In this document: positions 15,359-24,170 of the stretch, in pieces
Position numbering within the stretch: the first letter of the stretch is position 1
Layout of the letters: the number at the start of each line of letters is the position of its first letter
The notes under the pieces: model-generated
Seen by the model: the letters and a program-made list of their open reading frames with translations, nothing else
What the model was told of the DNA's origin: nothing
Database searches by the model: none
From: Methanomassiliicoccales archaeon
GTDB taxonomy: Archaea > Thermoplasmatota > Thermoplasmata > Methanomassiliicoccales > JAAEEP01
NCBI GenBank assembly: GCA_013415695.1
Contig: JAAEEP010000015.1
Coordinates: forward strand, 1 to 45,875
DNA: 45,875 nt
Reading direction: 5' to 3'
Translations under genes and position numbers: made by a program

Positions 15359-17196
15359 TGGTCCACCTCCTCGATGGCCTTCTTAGGGCAGACCTGAGCG
15401 CAAACACCGCACCCTATGCACATGGTCTCCTCTATTACCACATCGTCTCCCACCCTGAAGAGAGCGGGACATGACAATTTCTCGACGCAGGTGTAGCACT
15501 TGTTGCACTTCTCTTGATCCACCTTGTACTGCCCCTTCGTCAATCGCCTCTCCTTCTTTAGGGCTAGGGGACAGGGTTTCTCCGCTATTATCACCGCCAC
15601 GCCGTCGTATTCAAGCGCCTCCTTCATGGCTGCCTGGGTTCCCTTCAAGTCATAAGGGTCCACGGTCTTGACGTAGCCAACGCCCAGACCTTTCACCAAG
15701 GGCTCGATCTTGATGGCCTCTGATGTCCATTCACCGTGCTTCCTTCCGGTCCCAGGGTGAGGTTGATGGCCGGTCATGGCGGTGGTCCTGTTATCCAGTA
15801 TTACCAGAACGAATCGATGATCGTTGAATACCGCGTTGATCAGCCCCGGAACGCCCGCATGGAAGAATGTGGAATCCCCTATGAAAGCCATCACCTTCTG
15901 GTCGGTTGCCTTGGAGAATCCACCCGCTGCACCGATGCTCGATCCCATACAAAGCAGGAAATCGCCCATTGTTAGCGGTGGTTGCACTCCCAAAGTGTAG
16001 CATCCTATGTCGATGCTATAGACCACTTCCTTCTTTCCAACGGCCCTCTTTGCCGCGTAAAAAGTGCCCCGGTGCGGACAGCCTGCGCAGAGCATTGGTG
16101 GTCTCCGCGGAAGGGCTATCTTCTCGACATCAAGCGGGAGCTTTCTTTCCTCCACGGACACCAGTTCCGAGAGCGATGCGATGATGTCAGGGTTGAACTC
16201 GAATGCCCGTGGGAGATGTCCTGTCCGCTTTCCGTACACCGGGACACCGATGTTATGACCCTTTGCGATCCTCAGTACCTCGTCCTCAAGGAACGGTTCC
16301 AGCTCTTCGATGACAATTACGAACCTCTTGTCCTTCATGAAATTGGCTATCTTCTTCTCGGGGGAGGGATTTGTAAAGCCCAGCTTCAGTATTTGCACTC
16401 CTTTCAGCCACTCCTTGACGTAGGTGTAGGATACTCCACAGGTGATGACTCCTATTTCGCCCTCACCCTCTACGAAGTTGAGAGGCGAGTTCTCGGCCAT
16501 CTCCATCGCCCTCTCCCAGCGCTCAAGCTGGGCGATGCGATCGAGGCGGGCGTGAGCCGGAATGCAAACAAATCGCTGCGGATCCTTCTGAAAACGTCCT
16601 CTCTGCTCGATCTCCGGGATCTTCTCGAGTTCGATAATTGCGCGAGCATGGTTCACTCTGGTAGTGGTCCTGTAAAGCACGGGTGAGCCCAGCTCCTCTG
16701 AGATCTTGAAACCCATTTTGAGCATATCCTTGGCTTCCTTGGGAGTGGATGGCTCAAGCATGGGAACCAGGGCGAGCTTAGAATAGAATCGATTGTCCTG
16801 CTCGTTCTGGCTGCTGTGGGCTGTAGGATCGTCGGCGGTCATCACAACCATGCCTCCCCTTACACCCGTGTAGCCGAGGGTGACAAATGCGTCACTCGCC
16901 ACGTTCAGCCCAACATGTTTCATGAAGACGAAAGCCCTTAAACCGGTTGCTGCAGCCGCTCCCGCGACCTCCATTGCAACCTTCTCGTTGGTCGAGTACT
17001 CGAAGTACATTCCCACCTTTTGGGCCACTCTCTCTAGAACTCCTCCCACTTCCGAGGACGGGGTGCCCGGATAGGTAGCCGCGATACTGACACCTGCTTC
17101 CATGCAGCCTCGGGCGATCGCCTCGTTCCCTAGGAGAAGGAGTTTCCCGGATTCGGCGACTATGTCGTCCAGAGGTTCACCCCTTGCTCTGTTCAA
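15355..17196 (-). CDS. iorA: Indolepyruvate:ferredoxin oxidoreductase, alpha subunit
   Basis: A 613-aa fusion of pyrimidine and thiamine-diphosphate-binding domains plus a C-terminal ferredoxin domain. Motifs: KLLLLGNEAIARGCMEAG and TYPGTPSSEV at the N-terminus; a THDP region with MLCAGCPHRGTFYA, GDSTFFHAGVPGLINAV and ILDNRTTAMTGHQP; and two [4Fe-4S] motifs, CNKCYTCVEKLSC and CIGCGVCAQVC. It oxidises aryl pyruvates together with IorB. The start overlaps the end of porB by 20 bases: the TTG at 17196 is taken, though it sits very close to its GAGG site. The conserved part begins about 18 residues later, and CTG at 17172 behind AGGGGTGA is an alternative. Confidence 0.95.
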   Translation of the reverse strand: MNRARGEPLDDIVAESGKLLLLGNEAIARGCMEAGVSIAATYPGTPSSEVGGVLERVAQKVGMYFEYSTNEKVAMEVAGAAAATGLRAFVFMKHVGLNVASDAFVTLGYTGVRGGMVVMTADDPTAHSSQNEQDNRFYSKLALVPMLEPSTPKEAKDMLKMGFKISEELGSPVLYRTTTRVNHARAIIELEKIPEIEQRGRFQKDPQRFVCIPAHARLDRIAQLERWERAMEMAENSPLNFVEGEGEIGVITCGVSYTYVKEWLKGVQILKLGFTNPSPEKKIANFMKDKRFVIVIEELEPFLEDEVLRIAKGHNIGVPVYGKRTGHLPRAFEFNPDIIASLSELVSVEERKLPLDVEKIALPRRPPMLCAGCPHRGTFYAAKRAVGKKEVVYSIDIGCYTLGVQPPLTMGDFLLCMGSSIGAAGGFSKATDQKVMAFIGDSTFFHAGVPGLINAVFNDHRFVLVILDNRTTAMTGHQPHPGTGRKHGEWTSEAIKIEPLVKGLGVGYVKTVDPYDLKGTQAAMKEALEYDGVAVIIAEKPCPLALKKERRLTKGQYKVDQEKCNKCYTCVEKLSCPALFRVGDDVVIEETMCIGCGVCAQVCPKKAIEEVDQ

Positions 17197-18076
17197 CCTT
17201 CCTCAGGAGCTCCTCGTACTCTTCATCGACCATGGCCTGTATCTTAATGGCCATATCCTCTGAGATCCGTCTGAAGCGTCCCTGAGTCTTCAGGTACTCC
17301 GAAACCGGCTTTCTCTCTTTTATCGTTTTAGTAAGCCTGTATTCGTTCCCCTGCACCTCGTACAGGGGGAACATGTTGGTCTGAGTAGCTAGGCGAGCCA
17401 CCTCGACCGTCTTGGCGGTATCGACGCGCCACCCAGGTGCGCACGGGGACAAGGCATGGATGAACTTTGGCCCCTCGTACTCGGTTGCCTTCCTTACCCT
17501 CTTGACGAAATCTTCTGGGTAGGCAACGTTGACAGTAGCACCGTAGACGATACCGTTGGCCACCATCATCTCCATGATCTTCTTCTTCCTCTGAAGGATG
17601 ATCTCACACTTCTTGCCCAGTGGCGTTGTGGTGGTCCACGCCCCGATCGGCGTGGAACCGCTGCACTGGATACCGGTGTTCATGTAGGCCTCGTTGTCCA
17701 TCATGACATAGATGAAGTCAGTGCCCCTGTCCACCGCACCCGAGAGTGCTTGTAGACCTATGTCCACGGTCCCGCCGTCGCCTGCCCAGCCCAGGACGGT
17801 CGCATCCTCAATACCCTTGGCGTCAAGGGCGGCCCTGATTCCGGAGGAAACTGCTCCAGTGCTCTCGAAGGCATGGTCCATCATATCGAACTTGAATGCC
17901 GTTCTGGGCCAGACCCCGCCTATGACGGGGGTGCAGCCCGCGGGGACGTTCATGATTACCCGGGGGCCCAACGCCTTCATGGTGTATCTCATGGCCAGAG
18001 GTGCACCGCAACCCGGGCAGGCCGCGTGTCCCCTGTAAAGGTACTCTTCCTTTGGAAGGGGTAGCTTTGCCATCAT
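17177..18076 (-). CDS. porB: Pyruvate:ferredoxin oxidoreductase, beta subunit
   Basis: About 299 aa with the THDP-binding signature of PorB: HAACPGCGAPLAMRY near residue 20, GWAGDGGTVDIGLQAL, and MDNEAYMNTGIQ…GSTPIGAWTTTTP, which is specific to pyruvate rather than 2-oxoglutarate enzymes. The extra Cys pair in CPGCG and later Cys residues would hold the proximal [4Fe-4S] cluster. The ATG at 18076 overlaps the porA stop codon (ATGA) and follows GGAGGTG; the next codon is also ATG. The enzyme converts pyruvate and CoA to acetyl-CoA, CO2 and reduced ferredoxin. Confidence 0.95.
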   Translation of the reverse strand: MMAKLPLPKEEYLYRGHAACPGCGAPLAMRYTMKALGPRVIMNVPAGCTPVIGGVWPRTAFKFDMMDHAFESTGAVSSGIRAALDAKGIEDATVLGWAGDGGTVDIGLQALSGAVDRGTDFIYVMMDNEAYMNTGIQCSGSTPIGAWTTTTPLGKKCEIILQRKKKIMEMMVANGIVYGATVNVAYPEDFVKRVRKATEYEGPKFIHALSPCAPGWRVDTAKTVEVARLATQTNMFPLYEVQGNEYRLTKTIKERKPVSEYLKTQGRFRRISEDMAIKIQAMVDEEYEELLRKVEQSKG

Positions 18077-19263
18077 TCCCACCTCCTTGGTCCGCCTTTG
18101 AGGGCAACCCAATCGATAATGCGGTCCACCTTGCCTTTCTTGCTCAGTGACAGAAGGTCCTCGAAAATTAGTTCAATGTTCTTCTTGGTCACGTCCCTTC
18201 CTCCCAGACCGCCTATGTAATTCTTGATCGGAACTCCGTCGGGTGAATATAGGGCATTCCTGATCTCCTGGAAGAATGCTCCGCCCTGACCCATGGTGTA
18301 ACTCTTGTCGAACACGCCGACCATGGAGACCATGTCGTTGAGCTTGACCAACTCTTCACCTGGGAACGGTCGGAATGACCTGAGCTTGACCAGCCCCACC
18401 TTCTTGCCTCTGTCTCTCATCTCATCCACCACATCCTTGGCGGTTCCAGTTGGAGCTCCAGCGATCACCAAAGCGACATCGGCATCATCACAGCGGTAGA
18501 ACTCCACAAGGCCGCCGTAGCTCCTGCCGAATCTGCGCTCAAAATCCCTTTCGACCTCCACGATCTTCTCCTTACTGTGCTCCATATCAAGCATACGCCG
18601 ATAGCGGTGCTCTTGCCACCAGTCAGGGGCGAGCACTCCCGCATATCTCCTAGGCTCGCTTTTAAAATCGATCTTGAACTCCGGATCGAAGGGAGGTAGA
18701 AAGTCGTCGACCTCCTCTTGTGATGGCATATCCACCGCCTCGACGGTGTGGGAAAGTATGAACCCGTCCTCTATCACCATGGCAGGTGTCATGATCTCCC
18801 GGTCCTCGGCTATCTTGTAGGCCATGATTGTCATGTCGAGAGTCTCTTGGTTGTTCTCACAGAAGAACTGCATCCAGCCCGCATCCCTCTCGCTAATAAC
18901 ATCAGAATGATCTGACCAGATGGTCCACGGGCCGCTTAGGGCCCTTGCGGCCACAGGCATGACGATGGGCCTGTTCACACCAGCTGCCCAAATGAGGTTC
19001 TCGTGCATTAGGGCAAGACCCTGCGATGAGGTTGCAGTGAATGTTCTAGCGCCTACGTACGAGGCTCCTATCACGGCGGCCATAGCGGAGTGCTCACTCT
19101 CGACCTTGATGTATTTGGCGTCCATCTCACCTGTGTCCACAAGCTCTGCTAGCTTCTCTGAGATTGATGTCTGAGGAGTGATGGGATAAGCCGCGATCAC
19201 CTCCACGCGTGAGAGCTTAGCGGCGTATGCAGCGGCGTAGTTTGATGTGATTATCTCTATCAT
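18073..19263 (-). CDS. porA: Pyruvate:ferredoxin oxidoreductase, alpha subunit
   Basis: About 396 aa, the usual size. Motifs: AYPITPQTSISEKLAEL, KVESEHSAMAAVIGASYVGART, TATSSQGLALMHENLIWAAG, SDHSDVISERDAGWMQFF, and a C-terminal transketolase-type domain ending GGLGGRDVTKKNIE. It forms the core heterodimer with PorB. The ATG at 19263 is preceded by GGAG; the upstream in-frame codons lie inside porD. Confidence 0.95.
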   Translation of the reverse strand: MIEIITSNYAAAYAAKLSRVEVIAAYPITPQTSISEKLAELVDTGEMDAKYIKVESEHSAMAAVIGASYVGARTFTATSSQGLALMHENLIWAAGVNRPIVMPVAARALSGPWTIWSDHSDVISERDAGWMQFFCENNQETLDMTIMAYKIAEDREIMTPAMVIEDGFILSHTVEAVDMPSQEEVDDFLPPFDPEFKIDFKSEPRRYAGVLAPDWWQEHRYRRMLDMEHSKEKIVEVERDFERRFGRSYGGLVEFYRCDDADVALVIAGAPTGTAKDVVDEMRDRGKKVGLVKLRSFRPFPGEELVKLNDMVSMVGVFDKSYTMGQGGAFFQEIRNALYSPDGVPIKNYIGGLGGRDVTKKNIELIFEDLLSLSKKGKVDRIIDWVALKGGPRRWE

Positions 19264-19265
19264 TC

Positions 19266-19538
19266 TTACTCCTCCCTCACCATCTCGATGGCATCCTTTG
19301 GGCACTCATTGGCACAGATGCCGCATCCCTTGCAGTAGTCCAGATTGACAGTTGGGAAATCGTCCGCCTCCTCTACCTCTATGGACATATCTGGGCAGAA
19401 CTTCCAACATATGTAACAGCGGATGCATTTCTCCTCGTCGATCACCGGCCTCATAGTCCTCCAGTTACCAGTCATGATGTCCTCAGTTGACTGAAGGCTC
19501 ACCGGAGTGGAGGGTAGATCCTCGTAACTCCTAAGCAT
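19266..19538 (-). CDS. porD: Pyruvate:ferredoxin oxidoreductase, delta (ferredoxin) subunit
   Basis: About 90 aa with two [4Fe-4S] motifs, CIRCYICWKFC and CKGCGICANEC, each followed by Pro, as in PorD. It carries electrons from the catalytic core to external ferredoxin. The ATG at 19538 follows GGGGGTG; a GTG two codons earlier overlaps the porG stop codon and is the alternative start. Confidence 0.94.
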   Translation of the reverse strand: MLRSYEDLPSTPVSLQSTEDIMTGNWRTMRPVIDEEKCIRCYICWKFCPDMSIEVEEADDFPTVNLDYCKGCGICANECPKDAIEMVREE

Positions 19539-19540
19539 TA

Positions 19541-20092
19541 TCACACCCCCTTCACAGAATCGAATGCTTTCCTAGCGGCCTCAGCATTCTGCTCCTTCTT
19601 TGCCGGAGCCGCCTGCTTGATGCTCTCGATGACGTTCTCGATCTTCACTCTAGGGCAGATAGCAGCGAACGCTCCGATCACCGCGGTGTTCACGATAGGA
19701 GCGGCCATGCTGCCCAATCCCATATCAAGTGCGATGCCCGTCGCATCTACCGTGAATATCTCACGATCGGTTTTGAGTCCTAACTCCTCTGGTGACTTGG
19801 GCGAATTGATAAGCACTTTACCATTTTCCTTGATGCCATCCAGGACATTCACCATCTTGATGAGCTTGGCATCAAGAACGACCACATAATCAGGTTCATA
19901 AATACCAGCATGGATCCTGACAGGCTTGTCGTCGATCCGGCAGAAAGCCATAACCGGTGCCCCCCTCCTCTCCGATCCGAAAGAGGGAAATGCCGATGCC
20001 TTCATTCCGTCCATGATCGCGGCCCTGGCCAGGAGTTCCGAGGCCACCACGGCCCCCTGGCCTCCCCTTCCATGGAATCTGATCTCTATCAT
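19541..20092 (-). CDS. porG: Pyruvate:ferredoxin oxidoreductase, gamma subunit
   Basis: A 183-aa protein. Motifs: [45 protein letters not shown], and [25 protein letters not shown], all typical of the gamma domain that binds CoA and shapes the active site. It is the first gene of the operon porG–porD–porA–porB–iorA–iorB, in which every junction overlaps or nearly does. The leader has a TATA box at 20128–20135. Confidence 0.95.
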
Positions 20093-20127
20093 CGAATATT
20101 ACACCCATTGGGTTTCATGCATAGGAG

Positions 20128-20135
20128 CTTATAAG
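20128..20135 (-). promoter_or_regulatory. TATA box of the por–ior operon
   Basis: CTTATAAG within the palindrome AGCTTATAAGCT lies about 36–43 bases upstream of the porG ATG (20092), giving a predicted initiation site near 20105 and a leader of about 12 bases. Between this box and the next gene (20136–20312) the DNA is AT-rich, with no gene. Confidence 0.55.
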
Positions 20136-20348
20136 CTTTTTGGGATTCAACCTAAATCACCAAAGTGGAGAACATAACGATTACGAATTTTCCCTAATTG
20201 AAATGTCTACAATTCGAAATGCTGCTCCGATTTCTTCTATATGTCGATTGAAGTGCAATTTGAATAATCATTTGTCTAAAGGTCATGAAAAATCGATCTG
20301 CGGAATGGAGAGATTAATATATGTATTCCAACTTATTTGACGGTCCTT

Positions 20349-20780
20349 ATGTCCCTGCATTATCTGGCTTTTCGGACCTTGGTCCACGCAACTGAGAGCG
20401 AGGAGAAGGTATTTGAGGCCATGAGATTTGTCACCAGCCTTGAGGAACTGTCTCGGACCGAGGTGCAGGGTCATCATGGGAACGCCATAGTCATTCTTGA
20501 GGGTGAGATAAAGAAATCAAGGGAGATCGATGGATTTTTCAACAGGATGGATAGAGAAGCCCTTGAAGAGATCATCAAGTCACTAGATCAAAGGGTCGAT
20601 GAGAATTGCCATATCTATTTCCGTCTTGACAAACAGGAGGCTTACCAGGGCCGGATCGTTCTAGCAGGGCACGAAGATTTCATACAGGTTCGGGGCAATG
20701 TCAAGTCGTATCCCAAGAGGAGGGACTCGGCGATGGGTTCTATACGAGAATACCTTGATTCATTCATCAAGAACCATTAG
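20349..20780 (+). CDS. RNA-binding protein, predicted exosome-associated (COG1325/DUF54)
   Basis: About 143 aa. It reads SLHYLAFRTLVHATESEEKV at the start, then EVQGHHGNAIVILEGEI, FFNRMDREALEEI, HIYFRLDKQEAYQG and IQVRGNVKSYP. This matches the archaeal DUF54 family, often annotated as an RNA-binding or exosome-subunit protein; biochemical proof for the family is thin. The ATG at 20349 is chosen because TTAATATAT at about 20314–20322 would start transcription near 20345, which suggests a leaderless message. tRNA-Leu follows 57 bases after its stop. Confidence 0.85.
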   Translation: MSLHYLAFRTLVHATESEEKVFEAMRFVTSLEELSRTEVQGHHGNAIVILEGEIKKSREIDGFFNRMDREALEEIIKSLDQRVDENCHIYFRLDKQEAYQGRIVLAGHEDFIQVRGNVKSYPKRRDSAMGSIREYLDSFIKNH

Positions 20781-20837
20781 TAAAGCATGTTATTTCTGGA
20801 AAAAGATTATTAACGGTTTTTCCATCCCTTGAACCGA

Positions 20838-20925
20838 GCAGGGGTAGCCAAGCCTGGTCAACGGCGCAGGGCTTAGGACCCTGTCCTGTAGAGGTTCGTG
20901 CGTTCAAATCGCACCCCCTGCACCA
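20838..20925 (+). tRNA. tRNA-Leu (anticodon UAG), CCA encoded
   Basis: The acceptor stem GCAGGGG pairs with CCCCTGC. The D-arm contains TAGCC…GGC. The anticodon stem CAGGG/CCCTG holds the loop CTTAGGA, giving anticodon TAG for Leu CUN codons. A long variable arm (class II) and the T-arm GTGCG TTCAAAT CGCAC follow. The discriminator is A at 20922, and CCA (20923–20925) is present in the DNA. There is no intron. Confidence 0.96.
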
Positions 20926-21092
20926 CCTATATCTATCCCCAATCGATTCCCATGCACGACCTCTTGAATCATATATGATGATCGCTTGGATAATGTCTTA
21001 GATGCAGAATTAATTAAACAATCCCTGCTAGCATTAATACGAGTAATATCAAGGGAAATCGGGAGATGCCACATCCGGATATGAGGCAATAA

Positions 21093-21431
21093 TTAAGGAA
21101 CGTCGTTCTCTCCCTTGTAAATATAGTTCTCTATCTCCTTGAGCTTCTCCGCGACCTTCCTGCCCTTGTCGCTGAGAAAATATATGTGTGTGACACGCGG
21201 ACTACTTCTCATTACCACTTCCACCAAGCCTTCTTCCTCCAACCGCCTGGCGAGGGCTGCCATGGTGTTGTAGTTCTTGCAGACCTTCTTCATCTGCGAT
21301 GCAATGATTTCCTTCTCATCATAGAGCAGGAGAATGAGGCCAGAGGAATGTGGCAGTCTAAGCACAGACTCATGTTCCTCATCGCAGACCTGTGAACCGG
21401 TCTGATAGTCGCGCAGGACTTGAGTTCCCAA
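21093..21431 (-). CDS. Winged-helix transcriptional regulator (MarR/ArsR-like)
   Basis: About 112 aa. The middle of the protein forms a winged helix: LILLLYDEKEIIASQMKKVC, a recognition helix in NTMAALARRLEEEGLVEVV, and a wing with SSPRVTHIYFLSDKGRKVAEKL. Two Cys residues flank the domain. The TTG at 21431 is chosen as the start because AAAGGAGG lies seven bases before it. The target genes are unknown, and its neighbours do not suggest a pathway. Confidence 0.75.
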   Translation of the reverse strand: MGTQVLRDYQTGSQVCDEEHESVLRLPHSSGLILLLYDEKEIIASQMKKVCKNYNTMAALARRLEEEGLVEVVMRSSPRVTHIYFLSDKGRKVAEKLKEIENYIYKGENDVP

Positions 21432-21754
21432 TTCTAAACCTCCTTTTGGATGGGCGGGCAACCCCTTTAATCCAAATTTGTTTCTCCTGGCTTGAAGGCA
21501 GATGCTCGTTTCCGATCAATCTGTTTCCAGGGTTACCGTACCCTTTCTTGCTAGAAAATAATTTTGAAGAAACTAGATAAGAGGGCGTTTCAAATTCCCA
21601 TTACTGATAATGATATTGGAATCCGATATAGCACTGCTCTCACTCAAGACCATAAGGAGCTGGCCTTCTTGTATTGAGGGTTTCTCAACCATGATAACCA
21701 CCATTCAAGAATGGCTCCCTAACCTCTTCTTGCTTCATTATCGGCCGGCTCATT
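21432..21754. other. Intergenic region without a recognisable gene
   Basis: The right-hand edge of the wHTH gene's leader (GGAGG ribosome site at about 21438–21443) lies here. The rest is mixed sequence with several in-frame stops on both strands. I see no RNA structure, repeat or convincing coding frame. Confidence 0.5.
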
Positions 21755-21988
21755 CTATTTCGTCCCGGGCGTTGATCCTCTCAACCTGTCCTTGACCATG
21801 AGAACCCAGTACCAGAGCACGAACCACAGGAAGAACTCCCCCAGAAAGAAGATTATGAAGTCAGTGGTGAAGTCGGCCGTGAATGCCGGGATGTTGAAAC
21901 CAGGTATTGCGTATATTATCAGGGAGGTTAGTGCTGAGCAGATCAAGGCTGCTAGCAACGCATTTGTAATCCTCTTTTGTTTGGTCAT
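21755..21988 (-). CDS. Small two-TM membrane protein
   Basis: About 77 aa from the ATG at 21988 (MTKQKRITNALLAALI). Two hydrophobic helices, around residues 8–28 and 35–60, are joined by a short polar loop, with a basic C-terminus (VKDRLRGSTPGTK). It is co-directional with the Cys-rich protein gene 50 bases upstream. I do not recognise a family. Confidence 0.6.
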   Translation of the reverse strand: MTKQKRITNALLAALICSALTSLIIYAIPGFNIPAFTADFTTDFIIFFLGEFFLWFVLWYWVLMVKDRLRGSTPGTK

Positions 21989-22038
21989 GTTACAGAACGG
22001 GGATTGGAAAACTATCTTATAATGATGGTGGCGAGCGG

Positions 22039-22551
22039 CTACTTCTCCATGAAAGTGCAAACAACGGTTCCTCTCTGACTGTCCACAATTCCGTATTTAC
22101 ATTCAGTGCATTCACTGAGGGAAGTCACCTTCTTGAGGGCTGGACAACTCGTAAGGAAACGCACCTCTCTGAATCCACAGAATGCGCACCTGGCACTTCC
22201 TGTTTCCCGGTCGAATTCACTCGCAAACTCGCACTCCTCACCTTCAGAGTAACCGACGTTTCTATCCAGTCTCGGGCACTTAACGGTGAATACTCTGTCC
22301 ACTACATCCATGGCATTCGACCTTCGTCTGCGCCCTCTCACTTCCATCTGGTGAAGCATCTCGTTGATGAACTCGTCGGGGTCCATGATGTCAAGGGTTC
22401 GCATCATATTTCGGAGTCTGGTCAAGGTGTCCGTTGACAACTCAATCTGCGGGCCTCCCAATTCATCACCATGAGACCAGTTGTCACCCGCATTATTTAC
22501 TCCTTTTGAACCTACCTCGCGAATAGAGTCATTCAATGCATCCTCAATCAT
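22039..22551 (-). CDS. Cysteine-rich protein of unknown function
   Basis: 170 aa. The N-terminal half is helical and acidic (TLTRLRNMMRTLDIMDPDEFINEML, then RGRRRRS). The C-terminal half has eight Cys residues, including the pairs CAFC and CTEC and single ones in KCPRLD, ECEF, SCPAL and VCTF, which could hold zinc or Fe–S. An AT-rich box close to the ATG (about 22566–22580) would give a leaderless message. I do not recognise the family. Confidence 0.65.
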   Translation of the reverse strand: MIEDALNDSIREVGSKGVNNAGDNWSHGDELGGPQIELSTDTLTRLRNMMRTLDIMDPDEFINEMLHQMEVRGRRRRSNAMDVVDRVFTVKCPRLDRNVGYSEGEECEFASEFDRETGSARCAFCGFREVRFLTSCPALKKVTSLSECTECKYGIVDSQRGTVVCTFMEK

Positions 22552-22631
22552 AGAAGGATTCTGATAAGATTTAAGGTTGAAATGCTACATAACATTCGCT
22601 TATAACTCATTCGAGTTTCAGAGGGGATAGT

Positions 22632-24077
22632 ATTAAGGTCCTACTTTCAACACCTCCAGGCAAGACAAGTGAGAAGTGGCCACCGCTTGGTCTTCTCTAC
22701 GTTGCTTCTTCGATCAAAGAGCACAGGAATGACGATGTTGTCGTCATAGACGCCTTCTGCGAAAATCTAGACAAGGACGAGCTTGTCTCCAAGATACTCT
22801 CTCAGAATCCAGATGTTGTAGGGCTCAACTGCTCTACACACACATTCATTGATACTCTGTACGTGCTAAGGGAAGTGAAACATACTCTTGACCAGGTCAT
22901 AACGGTCCTAGGTGGGTATCATGCTACCTTCACATCCCGAAGGATATTAAACGAGTACGAATTCATTGACTTCCTGATTAAGGGCGAGGGGGAGGAATCA
23001 TTCATTGAACTCTTGGACCATTTAGAAACAGGGGACCCTCTTGGCGAGATACCTGGTCTAGGATTCAAACATGAAGGAATCATCGTGGACAACGATTTCC
23101 AACTCATCCAGGATCTGGATGCCATTCCTTTCCCAGATCGGGGTCTATTGAGCGGAATTGATTACGGGTACGCGCACCAGGGGATACCCCTTACACCCGG
23201 CAAGTTCACCACTATTTGCACTTCGAGAGGCTGTCCTTTTCGCTGCACCTATTGTTCATGTACGGTGCTTTCGAAGGGAAAGTGGAGAAAGAGGAGTCCT
23301 CAGAATGTGGTCGATGAGCTCAAGGTTCTTAGCGATCAGGGATACGAGACCTGCGTCTTCGTAGATGACTCGTTCACTCAAGACCGGAAGCGGGTGAGGG
23401 AGATCTGCAGGTTGATCAGGGAGAATGGCATACATATGCGCTTTTACTGTGAGGGACGTGTGGACCGTGCGAATTTTGATTTGCTAAAGGAAATGAAACG
23501 GTCAGGCTTCGACGTCATCTACTTCGGGGCGGAAAGCGCATCAGAGCACGTACTTGAATATTACAATAAGAAGATAAATCCCAACCAGATCCGAGAGGCA
23601 GTCAATAACGCGAAGAAAGTGGGAATGCTGGCCGTCACATCTTATATCGTGGGGGCTCCGGTAGAGACCAGGGAAGACATCAACATGACCATCGACCTCA
23701 TCAAAGAGACCCGCCCACACGGTATTCAGATGAACATACTCGATTGCCTCGTTGGAACTCCCATATGGGACGATCTGGAGGCGAAAGGCATCACTGGACC
23801 GAACGACTGGAAGACAAACCACCGTATCTACGAGTATTTCGATCACTTCACCAAGGAAGAACTAGATGAGATGGCCAATGGAGGCTACAAGGCTCACATA
23901 GATGGATGGATACGCCCCCGCTCTATTCTAGAGATTGGTAGGCTGTTCCTAGCCAATCCTTCTCTGAGGAAGATTATTTGGGAAAATATCAGGAATCCGA
24001 ATCTCAGAAGGAGGGTAACTAGCTCCGAGATATACAAGGATCTGGAGAGTTCATATGACTCTCAGATCGCAGATTAG
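22632..24077 (+). CDS. B12-binding radical SAM protein, apparent ATT start
   Basis: About 481 aa. The N-terminal domain (residues 1–140) is a cobalamin-binding Rossmann fold: KVLLSTPPGK at the first strand, KWPPLGLLYVASSIKEH, VVVIDAFCENLD, PDVVGLNCSTHTF, TVLGGYHATFTSR and FLIKGEGEESFIEL. The radical SAM core starts at about residue 196 with TSRGCPFRCTYCSC (CX3CX2C), then VFVDDSF, FYCEGRVD, IYFGAESAS and SYIVGAPVET. A GTG at 22863 would cut off the first 77 residues. No ATG, GTG or TTG exists in frame between an upstream TAA and that GTG; ATT at 22632, five bases after GAGGGG, sits exactly where family members start. Such enzymes methylate or rearrange lipids, hopanoids or cofactors; the substrate here is unknown. 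Confidence 0.88.
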   Translation: MKVLLSTPPGKTSEKWPPLGLLYVASSIKEHRNDDVVVIDAFCENLDKDELVSKILSQNPDVVGLNCSTHTFIDTLYVLREVKHTLDQVITVLGGYHATFTSRRILNEYEFIDFLIKGEGEESFIELLDHLETGDPLGEIPGLGFKHEGIIVDNDFQLIQDLDAIPFPDRGLLSGIDYGYAHQGIPLTPGKFTTICTSRGCPFRCTYCSCTVLSKGKWRKRSPQNVVDELKVLSDQGYETCVFVDDSFTQDRKRVREICRLIRENGIHMRFYCEGRVDRANFDLLKEMKRSGFDVIYFGAESASEHVLEYYNKKINPNQIREAVNNAKKVGMLAVTSYIVGAPVETREDINMTIDLIKETRPHGIQMNILDCLVGTPIWDDLEAKGITGPNDWKTNHRIYEYFDHFTKEELDEMANGGYKAHIDGWIRPRSILEIGRLFLANPSLRKIIWENIRNPNLRRRVTSSEIYKDLESSYDSQIAD

Positions 24078-24170
24078 TCCCATTTCAATTTATATTGTCA
24101 TACCGATACAAAATTAATAACAATCGATAAGTATTAATAGTGGAGCATACAGATTAATCACGGATCTCAG

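Noticed and set aside
15982-16686. 234-codon plus-strand frame inside iorA
   Set aside because: Shadow of iorA; no family features.
20191-20225. Direct repeat AATT(C)GAAATG in the por leader
   Set aside because: Only two imperfect copies in AT-rich DNA; chance cannot be excluded.
20904-21089. 61-codon minus-strand frame
   Set aside because: It overlaps tRNA-Leu and has neither a ribosome site nor a recognisable product.
22863-24077. GTG start of the radical SAM gene
   Set aside because: It would discard the first half of the B12-binding domain, which is encoded in frame directly upstream.
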